Shown: positions 8,632 through 18,361, counted from the stretch's first letter. The stretch is 64,000 nucleotides of DNA from Hyalangium ruber (GCF_034259325.1 NZ_JAXIVS010000002.1:434001-498000), one strand, 5' to 3'. Made by a program: numbers and translations. Notes: generated from the sequence alone by a model not told the origin.

Positions 8632-11085
8632 CTACGTGTTCTCGGCCGGCGCGGCGGTGGTGCTGTGCTTGCGCCGCCAGCGCTCCACCAACAACAGCAG
8701 TGACGGGAAGCCCAGCAGCACGATGACGACGTTCACCCCGAAGCCCAGGTTGGCCACGTTGCCGATGGAGTTGAGGCCCGGGTGCTGGGCAATCACCAGC
8801 GCCAGGAAGCCGATGGCGCTCGTCAGCAAACCACCGACGATGGCGCGCCCTGTCTCCGCGTACACCGAGATGAAGTCACTGTCCGGCTCGGACAGGCGCT
8901 GCATCAGATGCACGCCCGCGTCCACCGTGGTGCCAATCAGCACCGGCAGCACCACGATGTTGAGGTAGTTGAACTTCAGGTCCAGCAGCGCCATCAGCCC
9001 CGCCACCGACAGCAGCGTGGGCAGCATGCAGATGAGCGCCGTGCGCAGCCGCCCCAGCGTCAACCACATGGCTGCCAGCACCGAGAGAATGGCCGCGCCG
9101 AGGATGCGCGGCCCGTCCTGCGCCACCATGTCCAGGATGTCCGCGACGATGAGCGCCTCGCCCGCGGCTGACACCTGCGTGCCATCGGGCAGGTTCATCC
9201 CGCGCACCTCCTTGGCGAAGGTCCGCGTCCGCGCGCCGTCCGCGAGGTTGATCGCCGAGTACACCAGCACCACGCCGCCCGCGTCCGCGCCGCCCAACCC
9301 CTCGAATTGCCGCCGCACCGCCTCCGGCAGGTTCTCCCGCTGGAAGGGCTCGGCCCGCGTCATCTTCAGCGCGCGCTCCAGGTTGCTCCGCACGTCCTTC
9401 GGCATCCGCTCCGGATCCAACTTCTCCAGCCGCTGGCGGATGGCCTGCAGCACCGTCTTCTTCTCCTGCTGCTGCTTGGGCACCAGGTCCACCAGCGCCC
9501 CGACGAAGTCGATGGTGGACTCCTTGCCGCGCTCGGCCTTGCGCTTCTCCAGCTGGCGCACCACCTCGTGCTCCATGTCCCGCGAGTCGGTGAGCACCAC
9601 CACCGGCGTCTGCGAGTAGCCGAGGATGCGGTTGACGCTCCGATCCAGGCTCACCGAGGGCACCCGGACGTCCTCCAGCTTGGAGGCGTCGTAGCTGAAG
9701 CTCACCCGCCAGGCCTGGCTGATGAGCACCACCAACCCCAGCCCCACGACGATCGCCACCGCGCGGTAGCTGCGCGGCAGCCACCGGGCCAGCAGCGCCA
9801 GCGGCCCCGCCGAGCCCACATGCGTCCGCGGCGTCCAGCCCCAGCGCGAGGCCAGGCCCAGCAGCGCCGGGAGAATCAACAGGTACGAGGCGATGCTCAC
9901 CAGCATGCCCACCGCCGCGATGATGCCGAACTCGTGGAAGGCGGCGAACTCGGAGATGGACAGGCTCAAGAAGGTGAGCGCCGCCACCAGCGCGGCGATG
10001 AAGGCCGAGAATCCCGTGTGGCTGAACGCCTCGCGCGTCGCCTGCAGCGAATCCTGCCCCTCCGAGCGCAGCGTGGTGTAGCGCCCCAAGAGGTGGATGC
10101 CGTGCTCCACGCCCAGGCCGCCCAGCACCGCGGCCAGGAAGCCCGTGAGGAGATTCACCTTCCCGTACGCCAGCCCCACGAAGCCATACGTCCACGACAG
10201 GCCCGCCAGCACCGGCGCCATGGTGAACACCACGCCCAGCGCGCTTCGGAAGTGGAACGCCAGGTACAGCACCAGCAGCACCATCGCGATGCCCGAGGCG
10301 CGTCCCAGGTCCGCGGTGATCATCTTCTGCTGGTCCATCTTCTTCTTGAAGGTGCCGGTGACAGCCGTCTTGAACGTCGGCCCGTACTTCGAGAAGTCCT
10401 GCTGGGCCAGGAAGTCCTCCACCTGCCCCACCACCTTCTTGGCGTAGTTCAGGTCGGCGCTGCTGCCCTTGGGCTTGAGCATGAGCACCACCAGGCGCTC
10501 CTCGGGGTCGATGAAGTAGAGGTCCTCCCCGTTGGCCATGCGCTGGCTGGCGCTGCCGGCGTACTTCTGCTCGATGTCGGTGAAGTCGATGGGCGGCGGC
10601 GGCGCGTCATCCAGCCGGACGAAGAGCGGGTTGGCCTGCTCCTTCTCCCAGGCGATGCGCGCGTCGATGCGCTCCTGGATGACCTTCAGGTCCGGCACGT
10701 CCACGTAGTAGAGCGCGTGCTCCTCGAAGAAGGGCCGCGGCCGCTGGTAGTTGACGAACTGGATCTCCGGCAACTGGGCCGCCTTCGGCACCATGTCGTC
10801 GACGAACTGCTTGAGCACCGCGGGCTCGGCGCCCATGCCCACCACCACCACGTAGCCCTGGCCGCCGAAGCGCTTGCGCATCTTCTCGAGGTCCTGGACG
10901 CTCGGGAAGGACTTGGGCAGCAGGCCCACCATGTCGGCGTTGAGCGCCAGCGTGCGCGCGAAGAAACCGCCCAGCACCACCAGCACCACCGCCACCACCA
11001 GCGCCTGCCAGGGCTTGCGGTGATTGCGCGCGGCGAGCGCTCCCATCACCGCCTCGATCCGCTCCGCCACCCGCTTGTCGCTCAT
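8632..11085 (-). CDS. RND/MMPL-family exporter (HpnN-like)
   Basis: An 817-residue inner-membrane RND permease of the MMPL/HpnN type, with the usual duplicated layout: one N-terminal helix, a periplasmic domain, five helices, then the same again. Recognisable parts are the first helix (residues 25-45), the following L-L-P-K-S-F-P-S-V-Q-D-L segment, the GGLGVEHGIHLLGRY stretch after TM4, and V-L-I-G-T-T-V-D-A-G-V-H-L in the second half. Relatives move hydrophobic lipids such as hopanoids between membranes; the cargo here is unknown. A close paralog lies divergently at 11550-14066. Confidence 0.85.
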   Translation of the reverse strand: MSDKRVAERIEAVMGALAARNHRKPWQALVVAVVLVVLGGFFARTLALNADMVGLLPKSFPSVQDLEKMRKRFGGQGYVVVVGMGAEPAVLKQFVDDMVPKAAQLPEIQFVNYQRPRPFFEEHALYYVDVPDLKVIQERIDARIAWEKEQANPLFVRLDDAPPPPIDFTDIEQKYAGSASQRMANGEDLYFIDPEERLVVLMLKPKGSSADLNYAKKVVGQVEDFLAQQDFSKYGPTFKTAVTGTFKKKMDQQKMITADLGRASGIAMVLLVLYLAFHFRSALGVVFTMAPVLAGLSWTYGFVGLAYGKVNLLTGFLAAVLGGLGVEHGIHLLGRYTTLRSEGQDSLQATREAFSHTGFSAFIAALVAALTFLSLSISEFAAFHEFGIIAAVGMLVSIASYLLILPALLGLASRWGWTPRTHVGSAGPLALLARWLPRSYRAVAIVVGLGLVVLISQAWRVSFSYDASKLEDVRVPSVSLDRSVNRILGYSQTPVVVLTDSRDMEHEVVRQLEKRKAERGKESTIDFVGALVDLVPKQQQEKKTVLQAIRQRLEKLDPERMPKDVRSNLERALKMTRAEPFQRENLPEAVRRQFEGLGGADAGGVVLVYSAINLADGARTRTFAKEVRGMNLPDGTQVSAAGEALIVADILDMVAQDGPRILGAAILSVLAAMWLTLGRLRTALICMLPTLLSVAGLMALLDLKFNYLNIVVLPVLIGTTVDAGVHLMQRLSEPDSDFISVYAETGRAIVGGLLTSAIGFLALVIAQHPGLNSIGNVANLGFGVNVVIVLLGFPSLLLLVERWRRKHSTTAAPAENT

Positions 11086-11549
11086 GTCTCCGCTCTATCT
11101 GTACGAAAACCCACAATTCAAGCCGCTCACCATCGCCAGCGGTGTCCCCGACAGTCAACGGATCCGCCGGGGAAACCAGGAGGCCAGAGAAGCCCCCGGC
11201 TGCTTGGTGGACGTACCCTGTCATACCCCCTGGCGGCCGACTTTCTTCCCAACCCCGCTCGACAAGCCGCGCTGCTGGCAGGGGTTCGAATGACTGAATG
11301 CTCCGCTTGCGGGGGCGCACCTACATGGTGGGCTTCCCTCTGGGGGTAGAGCGTTCTCGGGGAAGCAGGAACGAGCCTCTAGGGAGCAGCCGAGCGAGCG
11401 GGCGTCGCTGTCGGGCGGGCGCGGCGTGGCCAGTTTGCCGCCCGAGGGAGTGGGGCTCGCACGGCGCGGGCTCTCGGGAGGGGGAGGGCGCCCGGTTCAC
11501 CGCGCCGCCGGGAGGGCCCGGAGGCAAGGTCTCGGCGCCGCCCAGAACG
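11086..11549. other. 464-bp intergenic region between divergent RND exporter genes
   Basis: This gap must hold the promoters of both exporter genes. It has a relatively AT-rich patch just upstream of the minus-strand gene (11090-11125) and then very GC-rich, gene-poor sequence. The plus-strand frame is open through much of the right half, but homology with the paralog supports the start at 11550. A 19-codon reading at 11290-11349 with a CxxC is probably chance. I see no RNA gene or convincing terminator. Confidence 0.6.
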
Positions 11550-14066
11550 ATGGTCTCGGATCCGACGACTTCAACCGGCTGGAGAGGGCGCCTGGAGCGC
11601 GGTCTCGGCGCACTGGCGGCGCGCAACTACCGTCGCCCCGGAGCGGCGCTGGCGGTAGCCGTGGCGCTGAGCCTGCTCGGGGTCTTCTTCGCGCGGGGCC
11701 TGTCCCTGGACGCCAACCTGGTGAGCCTGCTGCCCAAGTCCTTCCAGAGCGTGGAGGATCTGCACGAGTTGGAGAAGCGCTTTGGCGGCATGGGCTGGGT
11801 GGTGGTGGTGGGCGAGGGAGCCGAGCCCGAGGCCTTGCGCCGCTTCGCCGATGACATGGCGCCGAAGCTGGAGGCGCTGCCGGGCATCCGCTTCGTGGAG
11901 GTGCGCCGCCCCGGAGGCTTCTTCGAGGAGCACGCCCTCTACTACCTGTCGTTGGAGGACTTGGAGGAGGTGGAGCGGCGGCTGCAGTCGCGCATCACCT
12001 ATGAGAAGGAGCGCGCCAACCCGCTCTTCGTGGACCTGATGGACGAGGGGCCACCCTCGGTGGACTTCTCGGACCTGGAGGCGAAGTACGGGGCGAGCGG
12101 GGCGCGCCGGCTCTCGGGCAGCGGCGAGGCGTACTACCTGGACGAGGGGGCGCGCCGCGTGGTGCTGCTGGCCAAGCCCGAGGGCAGCTCGGCGGACCTG
12201 GACTTCTCCCGCCGCGTCATCACCGAGGTGGAGAACCTGCTGGCCGCGCAGAACCTGTCGGCGTACGGGCCGGGCTTCAAGACGGCCATCACCGGCACCT
12301 TCCAGAAGAAGCTGGATCAACAGCACCAGATCGGCCGGGACATCGCCGTGTCCTCGGCGGTGGCGGGCGCGCTGCTGCTCATCTTCCTCTTCATCCACTT
12401 CCGCAGCGCGCTGGCGGTGGGAATGGTGCTGGCGCCGGTGGGCATGGGGCTGGCGTGGACGTACGGACTGGTGGGGTTGGCCTATGGGCGGGTGAACCTC
12501 CTCACGGGCTTCCTGGGCGCCATCCTCGGAGGCCTGGGCATCGAGCACGGCATCCACCTGCTGGGGCGCTACCTGCACCTGCGCGGCGAGAACTGGAAGC
12601 CGGAGCACGCCCTGCGCGAGTCCTTCACCCACACGGGCAGCGCGGCGCTCATCTCCGCGCTGGTGGCGGCGCTCACCTTCCTGCTGCTGGGCACCTCGCG
12701 CTTCCGCGCGTTCCGTGAGTTCGGCGTCATCGCCGGCGTGGGCATGCTGCTGCTGGTGGCCGCCTACGTGCTGGTGCTGCCAGCGGTGCTGGGGCTGGCC
12801 TCGCGGCTGGGGTGGAAGCCCGGGCCGGCGGCGACGGCGCACCTGAACGCGCCCCTGGGCCGGCTGTTGGTGCGCTGGCGCAGGCCGCTCACGGTGGTGT
12901 CGGCGCTGCTGGTGGGCGGGCTGGTGCTGGACGTGGCGCGCGTGCGCTTCGACTACAACTTCAGCTCGCTGGAGGACCAGCAGCTGCCCTCCTTCGTGCT
13001 GGATCGGCAGGTGAACCGGCTCATCGGCTATTCGCAGACGCCGGTGGTGGTGCTCACCAACTCTCCGGAGGAGGAGCGCGCGGTGGTGGAAGAGCTGCGC
13101 GCGCGCAAGGCCCAGTTGGGCGAGCGCTCCACGGTGGACTTCGTCGCCTCGCTGGCGACGCTGGTGCCCGAGGACCAGGCGCGCAAACAGCAGGTGCTCC
13201 AGCGCCTCCAGGGGCTGTTGAAGGACGTACCCGAGGAGCAGCTCGAACCCCAGCAACGCGAGCAGCTCGCGGAGCTACGCGAGCAGGTCCAGGCTCCGCC
13301 CTTCACGCGCGAGCAGCTGCCGACCTCCGTGCGCCGACAGTTCCAGGGCACGCAGGGCCAGAGCGGCTTCGTGCTGGTGTACCCGAGCATCAGCCTGGGC
13401 AGCGGAGAGGCCATCCGAGCCATGGCGCGCGAGGTGCGCGGGGTGCAGCTGCCCGGCGGCGGGCGCATCTCCGCGGCGGGCGAGCCCATGGTGCTGGCGG
13501 ACATCCTGGAGATGGTGACGCACGAAGCGCCGCGCATCCTTATAGGGACGGTGCTGGTGGTGCTGCTGGCCATGTGGGTGACGCTGGGCAACCTGCGGCT
13601 GGCGCTGTTGTGCCTGACGCCCACGGTGGTGTCGCTGCTGGCGCTGGTGGGGTTGATGCCGCTGCTGGGCATGGAGTTCAACTACCTCAACATCCTCGTC
13701 ATCCCCGTGCTCATCGGGACGACGGTGGACGCGGGCGTACACCTCTTGACGCGGCTGGTGGCACCCGACAGTGACTTCGTCTCGGTGTACTCGGAAACGG
13801 GACGAGCCATCTGCGGCGGCCTGCTCACGAGCGCGGTGGGCTTTGGCGCGCTCTTCCTCGCGGACCACCCGGGCCTCAACTCGGTGGGCGCGCTGGCCAA
13901 CCTGGGCTTCGGGGTGAACCTGCTGGTGATGGTGGTGGCCTTCCCCGCGCTGCTGCTGCTGCTGTCCGAGCGGCGGCGGCGCAAGCAACTGCTGCGCAGG
14001 GCCCACGCGCGAGACGAGGCTCCGCCGCCGCCTCCGAGCTCCAGCGACGTCCCCTCCGCCAGCTGA
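11550..14066 (+). CDS. RND/MMPL-family exporter, paralog of 8632-11085
   Basis: An 838-residue RND permease. It is collinear with the minus-strand paralog: GALAARN near the start, S-L-L-P-K-S-F-Q-S-V-x-D-L, FEEHALYYL, GGLGIEHGIHLLGRY, GYSQTPVVVLT, and IGTTVDAGVHL in the second half. I chose ATG 11550 because it aligns with the paralog's N-terminus; the frame stays open upstream to 11298, but that stretch is low-complexity and has no match in the paralog. It ends with a basic tail (ERRRRKQ). The function would be lipid or hydrophobic cargo export driven by proton motive force. Two highly similar divergent copies suggest duplication with cargo or condition specialisation. Confidence 0.85.
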   Translation: MVSDPTTSTGWRGRLERGLGALAARNYRRPGAALAVAVALSLLGVFFARGLSLDANLVSLLPKSFQSVEDLHELEKRFGGMGWVVVVGEGAEPEALRRFADDMAPKLEALPGIRFVEVRRPGGFFEEHALYYLSLEDLEEVERRLQSRITYEKERANPLFVDLMDEGPPSVDFSDLEAKYGASGARRLSGSGEAYYLDEGARRVVLLAKPEGSSADLDFSRRVITEVENLLAAQNLSAYGPGFKTAITGTFQKKLDQQHQIGRDIAVSSAVAGALLLIFLFIHFRSALAVGMVLAPVGMGLAWTYGLVGLAYGRVNLLTGFLGAILGGLGIEHGIHLLGRYLHLRGENWKPEHALRESFTHTGSAALISALVAALTFLLLGTSRFRAFREFGVIAGVGMLLLVAAYVLVLPAVLGLASRLGWKPGPAATAHLNAPLGRLLVRWRRPLTVVSALLVGGLVLDVARVRFDYNFSSLEDQQLPSFVLDRQVNRLIGYSQTPVVVLTNSPEEERAVVEELRARKAQLGERSTVDFVASLATLVPEDQARKQQVLQRLQGLLKDVPEEQLEPQQREQLAELREQVQAPPFTREQLPTSVRRQFQGTQGQSGFVLVYPSISLGSGEAIRAMAREVRGVQLPGGGRISAAGEPMVLADILEMVTHEAPRILIGTVLVVLLAMWVTLGNLRLALLCLTPTVVSLLALVGLMPLLGMEFNYLNILVIPVLIGTTVDAGVHLLTRLVAPDSDFVSVYSETGRAICGGLLTSAVGFGALFLADHPGLNSVGALANLGFGVNLLVMVVAFPALLLLLSERRRRKQLLRRAHARDEAPPPPPSSSDVPSAS

Positions 14067-14166
14067 AGCGGTCCGGAGAGCATGCGGCCTGTCGAGCGGC
14101 TCCTGCAGGTGTAGGCACCGCTGCTCACGTTCCCCAAGCAGCAGCACGCACACAGGGAGAGACATC

Positions 14167-14688
14167 GTGAAGATTTCGAAGATGAAAATGCTGGCGGGGG
14201 GCCTTCTGGTTGGTGCGCTGACGTTCATGGGCTGCAAGTCGGACCAGTCGGCCGAGAAGACGGGGGAGCCCACGACGGAGACGGGCACCAGCACCGGCAC
14301 CACGGGTGACCAGGGCACCGGAACCACGGGTGACCAGGGCACGCCGCCGGGCACGGGCGGCTCGGGCGAGCCTACCGAGACCAAGCAGTCGGACGACAAC
14401 CTGCGCATGCCGTACGAGGATCCGCTGCGCACGCCGGAGGACGAGAGCGTGCGGGGCTCCGAGTCCGAGCTGGAGCCCGGCATCCACGACGACGCCACCT
14501 TGGATCCCGGCTCCGGCGTGGGCGGCTCGGGCTTGGGCACGGGGGCCGACGACGGCACCCGGGATGACAACCTGAACGAGGGCGGAAACCTCGAGGAGGA
14601 CTTCCGCATCCCGGACTCGCCCGCCGACACGCTGCCGGAGGACGGGGCGATGAACAACGACCTGGACGTGCCCGAAGGCGCGCGCTGA
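14167..14688 (+). CDS. Small Thr/Gly/Asp-rich lipoprotein
   Basis: A 173-residue lipoprotein: signal MKISKMKMLAGGLLVGALTFMGC with lipobox Cys at residue 23. The mature part is low complexity and acidic, with a short repeat T-G-T-T-G-D-Q-G and stretches rich in Glu, Asp and Gly, so it is probably disordered. No enzymatic motif is seen. A strong hairpin lies about 30 bp after the stop. I do not recognise a family; similar low-complexity lipoproteins are common in myxobacteria. Confidence 0.75.
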   Translation: MKISKMKMLAGGLLVGALTFMGCKSDQSAEKTGEPTTETGTSTGTTGDQGTGTTGDQGTPPGTGGSGEPTETKQSDDNLRMPYEDPLRTPEDESVRGSESELEPGIHDDATLDPGSGVGGSGLGTGADDGTRDDNLNEGGNLEEDFRIPDSPADTLPEDGAMNNDLDVPEGAR

Positions 14689-14716
14689 CCCGCGTCAGCG
14701 CTTGGAGTTGAAAGGA

Positions 14717-14748
14717 AGCAGCGCCCGCGCAACCACGCGGGCGTTGCT
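14717..14748 (+). terminator. Hairpin terminator after the small lipoprotein gene
   Basis: A 13-bp stem (14717-14729 with 14736-14748, one G-U pair) closes a 6-base loop and is followed by GTTT. It lies between the lipoprotein stop and the malic enzyme start, so it most likely ends the lipoprotein transcript. Confidence 0.6.
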
Positions 14749-14805
14749 GTTTGCGGGCCTGGAAGTTACACGAGGGGCCTCGACCTCCTCGGAAGAGACC
14801 CCCTC

Positions 14806-16521
14806 ATGAAACAATACGAGAAGAAGCACGACGCGAACGGCCAGGCCTACCTGGAGACGTCCCTGCCGGGGCTGGTGCTCACCCGCCTGCCGCTGCTCAA
14901 CAAGGGCACCTCCTTCTCCTGGGAGGAGCGCAAGGAGTTCGGGCTGATGGGCGTGCTGCCCACGCACGTCTCCTCGCTGGAGGAGCAGGTCGCCCGCTCG
15001 TACGCGAACTTCAAGAGCTTCCGCACGGACCTGGAGAAGCACGTCTTCCTGCGCGCGCTGCAGGACCGCAGCGAGGTGCTCTTCTACGCGCTGATTGATC
15101 GGCACATCGAGGAGATGATGCCCATCATCTACACCCCCACGGTGGCGCAGGCGGTGGAGCAGTTCAGCCGCATCTACCGCTATCCGCGCGGGCTGGTGGT
15201 CAACCCCGAGAACATCGATCAGATCGACTCGCTGCTGGAGAACACGCCGTTCCCGGACGTGCAGCTCATCGTCGCCACGGACAACGAGGGCATCCTGGGC
15301 ATTGGAGACCAGGGCTTCGGGGGCCTGGCGATCTGCATCGGCAAGCTGTCGCTGTACACGGCGGCGGCGGGCATCGACCCGGCGGTAACGCTGCCGGTGG
15401 AGCTGGACGTAGGCACCAGCCGCAAGGACCTGCTGGAGGATCCGCTCTACCTGGGCGTGCGGCGGCCGCGCATGGAGGGCCAGGAGTACGACGCGTTCAT
15501 CCACCGCTTCGTCACGGCGCTGCAGCGCCGCTTCCCGAACGTGCTCCTGCAGTGGGAGGACTTCAGCAAGCAGAAGGCGTTCGACGTGCTGGACCGGTAC
15601 CGGGACGTGGTGCCCTCGCTCAATGACGACATCCAGGGCACGGGAGCGGTGGTGCTGGCGGGGCTGCTGGCGGCCTCGCGCCAGACGCAGCGGGACCTGG
15701 CGCAGCAGACGTTCCTCATCCACGGCGCGGGCGCGGGCGGAGTGGGCGTGGCGCGGCAGATCGTCCGCGGGTTGCAGCTGCAGGGGATGTCGCTGGAGCA
15801 GGCGCGCGCGCGCATCTTCCTGATCGACTCCAAGGGGCTCATCCTGAAGGACCGGAAGGGGCTGGAGCCGTACAAGCTGGAGTTCGCGCACGAGCCGGCG
15901 CGGGTGGCGGGCTGGAAGCTGCAGGGCGGCATCCCGAGCCTGGTGGAGACGGTGCGGGAGGCGAAGGTGACGGTGCTGCTGGGCCTGTCGGGCCAGCGCG
16001 GCGCCTTCAACGAGGAGGTGGTGCGGGCGGTGACGGCGAACACGCCGTACCCGATGGTGTTCGCGCTCTCCAACCCCACGGCCAACAGCGAGGCGGTGCC
16101 CGAGGACATCTACCGCTGGACGCAGGGCAAGGCGCTGGTGGCGACGGGCAGCCCGTTCGAGGACGTGATGTGGGAAGGGGTGGCGCACCCGGTGGGCCAG
16201 GGCAACAACGCGTTCATCTTCCCGGGGCTGGGGCTGGGCGTGCTGCTGAGCCGGGCGAAGCGGGTAACGGATGGGATGCTGACGGCGGCGGCGCTGGCGC
16301 TCTCCGAGTTCGTGGACAAGGGGCGACTGGCACAGGGCGGCCTGTATCCGCGGATGGACAAGATCCGGGTGGCGAGCAAGCAGGTGGCGGTGGCGGTCAT
16401 CCGCCAGGCGCAGAAGGAAGGCGTGGCCACGCAGACGCTGCCGGAGGACCTGGAAGCCCACCTCGAGGCACGCATGTGGCGTCCCGAGTTCCTGCCCATC
16501 CGCAAGGCCCGGAGCAGCTGA
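14806..16521 (+). CDS. maeA: NAD-type malic enzyme
   Basis: A 571-residue oxidative malate decarboxylase (malate + NAD to pyruvate + CO2 + NADH), cytoplasmic. Family landmarks are the catalytic Tyr region MPIIYTPTV, the first nucleotide/malate segment ATDNEGILGIGDQG, a Lys in I-G-K-L-S-L-Y-T, the metal-site Q-W-E-D-F and N-D-D-I-Q-G-T-G, and the Rossmann fingerprint GAGAGGVGVARQI. Length matches the large eukaryote/E. coli SfcA type (about 565), not the short MaeB type. Use of NAD rather than NADP is a family expectation. The gene stands alone between a terminator and a convergent protease gene. Confidence 0.93.
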   Translation: MKQYEKKHDANGQAYLETSLPGLVLTRLPLLNKGTSFSWEERKEFGLMGVLPTHVSSLEEQVARSYANFKSFRTDLEKHVFLRALQDRSEVLFYALIDRHIEEMMPIIYTPTVAQAVEQFSRIYRYPRGLVVNPENIDQIDSLLENTPFPDVQLIVATDNEGILGIGDQGFGGLAICIGKLSLYTAAAGIDPAVTLPVELDVGTSRKDLLEDPLYLGVRRPRMEGQEYDAFIHRFVTALQRRFPNVLLQWEDFSKQKAFDVLDRYRDVVPSLNDDIQGTGAVVLAGLLAASRQTQRDLAQQTFLIHGAGAGGVGVARQIVRGLQLQGMSLEQARARIFLIDSKGLILKDRKGLEPYKLEFAHEPARVAGWKLQGGIPSLVETVREAKVTVLLGLSGQRGAFNEEVVRAVTANTPYPMVFALSNPTANSEAVPEDIYRWTQGKALVATGSPFEDVMWEGVAHPVGQGNNAFIFPGLGLGVLLSRAKRVTDGMLTAAALALSEFVDKGRLAQGGLYPRMDKIRVASKQVAVAVIRQAQKEGVATQTLPEDLEAHLEARMWRPEFLPIRKARSS

Positions 16522-16532
16522 GCGCCCGGGAA

Positions 16533-17420
16533 TCAGCGGGTCTTTGACTTGTTGGTCTCCTGGATCATTTTTCCGAGCCAGCCCCTGTAGTGGTACGTGC
16601 TCGTGAAAGTCGACCTCTCTCCAGTGATGGCACTGGAGAGGATGCCGACCAGCTTGCTCTCGCGGAAACAGGGACCTCCACTGTCACCACCTCCCGTGAG
16701 AGAGCCCGGCGACTTGAGCTTGAAGGTCTCCCCCGCTGAGTCCTTCTCCGAGATCGTATTGTCCCCAAAGCGGCGGGTCAGTTGGAGGTCTCCGTACACG
16801 CTCTCTCCGCTCTCGACCCTGTCCGCGCCGAAGCCCACGATCGTGACTGCTTCATCCACGTCGATGTCTTCCTCGATGTCCGGCAGCACATGCGTGAACT
16901 TGGCCGCAACCGCTTGAGGCAAGCGGATCAACGCAAGATCTGCCTTGCGCTCTTTGACGATCCTCTTGTCGAGCACCACCTTGAAGCTGGGATGTGGAAG
17001 CACTTCTCCCGTGTGCTCCTCGAAGACATCCTCTTCCTTCGCTCCGAGAGGTTGATACAGCGCCGTCTGCACGGTGGCCGCCCGGTTACATGTCGATGAA
17101 TCCCCTACGAGTACACTCTCCTGCTTGCGCAGCGTGCATACGCAGTGGCCCGCAGTCAGGACGAGCCGAGGGCTGATCAGCACACCCGTACAGTATGGCT
17201 TTCCGCTGCGGGGGAGCGTGATCGCTACAACGGATGAATACCTGTTGCGTCGATCCTCCTGACTGGGCGGCAGGATCGCCAGCACCTCGCCTTCTGCGCG
17301 ATCCGGTACTGGGGCGGTCCCAAAGCATCCCCCACCCATTACCAGCATTGCGACAGCCCAAAAGCCTCGAGCCACCAGCGTGCGTCGGCGCGCCATTCGA
17401 CCTCTCCCGATGAGACTCAT
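16533..17420 (-). CDS. Trypsin-like serine protease (S1)
   Basis: A 295-residue exported S1 peptidase with an intact triad: His92 in LTAGHC, Asp161 in K-A-D-L-A-L-I-R-L, and Ser247 in GGGDSGGPC. The N-terminus (about 30 residues) is a signal sequence ending MGGGC, a weak lipobox. The start ATG at 17420 overlaps the stop of the upstream protease gene by 4 bp (ATGA), indicating translational coupling. Paired cysteines around the active site would form disulphides. The likely role is extracellular or surface proteolysis; the target is unknown. Confidence 0.88.
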   Translation of the reverse strand: MSLIGRGRMARRRTLVARGFWAVAMLVMGGGCFGTAPVPDRAEGEVLAILPPSQEDRRNRYSSVVAITLPRSGKPYCTGVLISPRLVLTAGHCVCTLRKQESVLVGDSSTCNRAATVQTALYQPLGAKEEDVFEEHTGEVLPHPSFKVVLDKRIVKERKADLALIRLPQAVAAKFTHVLPDIEEDIDVDEAVTIVGFGADRVESGESVYGDLQLTRRFGDNTISEKDSAGETFKLKSPGSLTGGGDSGGPCFRESKLVGILSSAITGERSTFTSTYHYRGWLGKMIQETNKSKTR

Positions 17421-18361
17421 GGCGACCGGGCGCCCTCAGCGGCAACTCTCTGAACTTCGGAGCGCACCCATTCTCGATGAAGATAGACCCTCGTGAATGC
17501 GGGCCTGTCGCCAAGGCCCATGCTCGAGACTCCAACCAGTGCCGGGCCTTCTCTCTCCTGGAGCAAACAGGGCGCTCCACTGCCACTCGTGAATGCGAGC
17601 CCGGCTTGGGCTTCGAGCAGCGCCACGTCACTGCCCGCGGCAACCACCTCCGCGACTTTCATCCGCCCGGAGCGGCGGACTCCTTGAATCAGGTCGGTGG
17701 TCGGATCGAGACCGTAGCCGACCAGCACAACGGACTCGCCCGCCTTGGCCTCGGTATCCGCGAGCCGAGCGGGCGAGAAGCCTCCATCCACCTGTTCCTC
17801 CAAGGAGACAACCGCAAGATCCGCGCCGCTCGACATCACGCGAGACTGCGCATCCAAGAGCACCTTCAGGTCGGGATGAGGCCTGACCTTTCCATGACGA
17901 GTCCTCGACTGGATTCTCGTGGGACTTGCGGGCTCGCCCTCTCGCGGATGGTAGAGGACCGTCACGACCTCCGCGCTCTCCGCACAGGCAGCGCCATCAA
18001 TGATGGATTCGCCGTCGCGGCCCTCCCCTGTGAACTTGCGCCTCGCGCATACACAGTGTCCTGCCGTGAGGACCAGTCTCGGGCTGACGAGCACGCCACT
18101 GCACTTGAGCGTCTCCCCCGCCTTCACTGAGGCCTTCACCATGACGGTGAACGCGTACTGGTTCTCTGCATCCTGGAGCCCATCCGCAAAAGCCACTCGC
18201 TCATCGATGGCAAGCGACTCGCCCGCTGTCTCACCGAGAGGCGCACTCGGACTGGCATCCGCGGGCTCATGAGAAGGGGATTGCGAAGAACACTTACCGC
18301 AAGAGAGCAGCAGCACGACGCACACCAGCATTGGGGACAGCGCTGCCCGGCCATCGAACAT
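17417..18361 (-). CDS. Trypsin-like serine protease paralog with altered active-site loop
   Basis: A 314-residue lipoprotein-type S1 family protein: lipobox VLLLSC with Cys21. His102 (LTAGHC) and Asp181 (G-A-D-L-A-V-V) are present. The usual GDSGGP loop reads S-G-S-G-A-P (259-264), so a Ser remains (261), but the Asp that normally forms the salt bridge with the new N-terminus is Gly. The protein may therefore be inactive, weakly active or activated differently. It is first in a two-gene operon with the intact protease downstream, suggesting a regulatory or pseudoenzyme role (inference). Confidence 0.82.
   Translation of the reverse strand: MFDGRAALSPMLVCVVLLLSCGKCSSQSPSHEPADASPSAPLGETAGESLAIDERVAFADGLQDAENQYAFTVMVKASVKAGETLKCSGVLVSPRLVLTAGHCVCARRKFTGEGRDGESIIDGAACAESAEVVTVLYHPREGEPASPTRIQSRTRHGKVRPHPDLKVLLDAQSRVMSSGADLAVVSLEEQVDGGFSPARLADTEAKAGESVVLVGYGLDPTTDLIQGVRRSGRMKVAEVVAAGSDVALLEAQAGLAFTSGSGAPCLLQEREGPALVGVSSMGLGDRPAFTRVYLHREWVRSEVQRVAAEGARSP

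Noticed and set aside
11281-11349. T-loop-like GGTTCGAAT and a 19-codon CxxC reading in the exporter gap
   Set aside because: The flanks do not form a T-stem or cloverleaf, so it is not a tRNA; the reading is too short and lacks a ribosome-binding site.
11298-11549. Upstream extension of the second RND exporter
   Set aside because: The extra 84 codons are low complexity and have no counterpart in the paralog, whose N-terminus aligns with ATG 11550.
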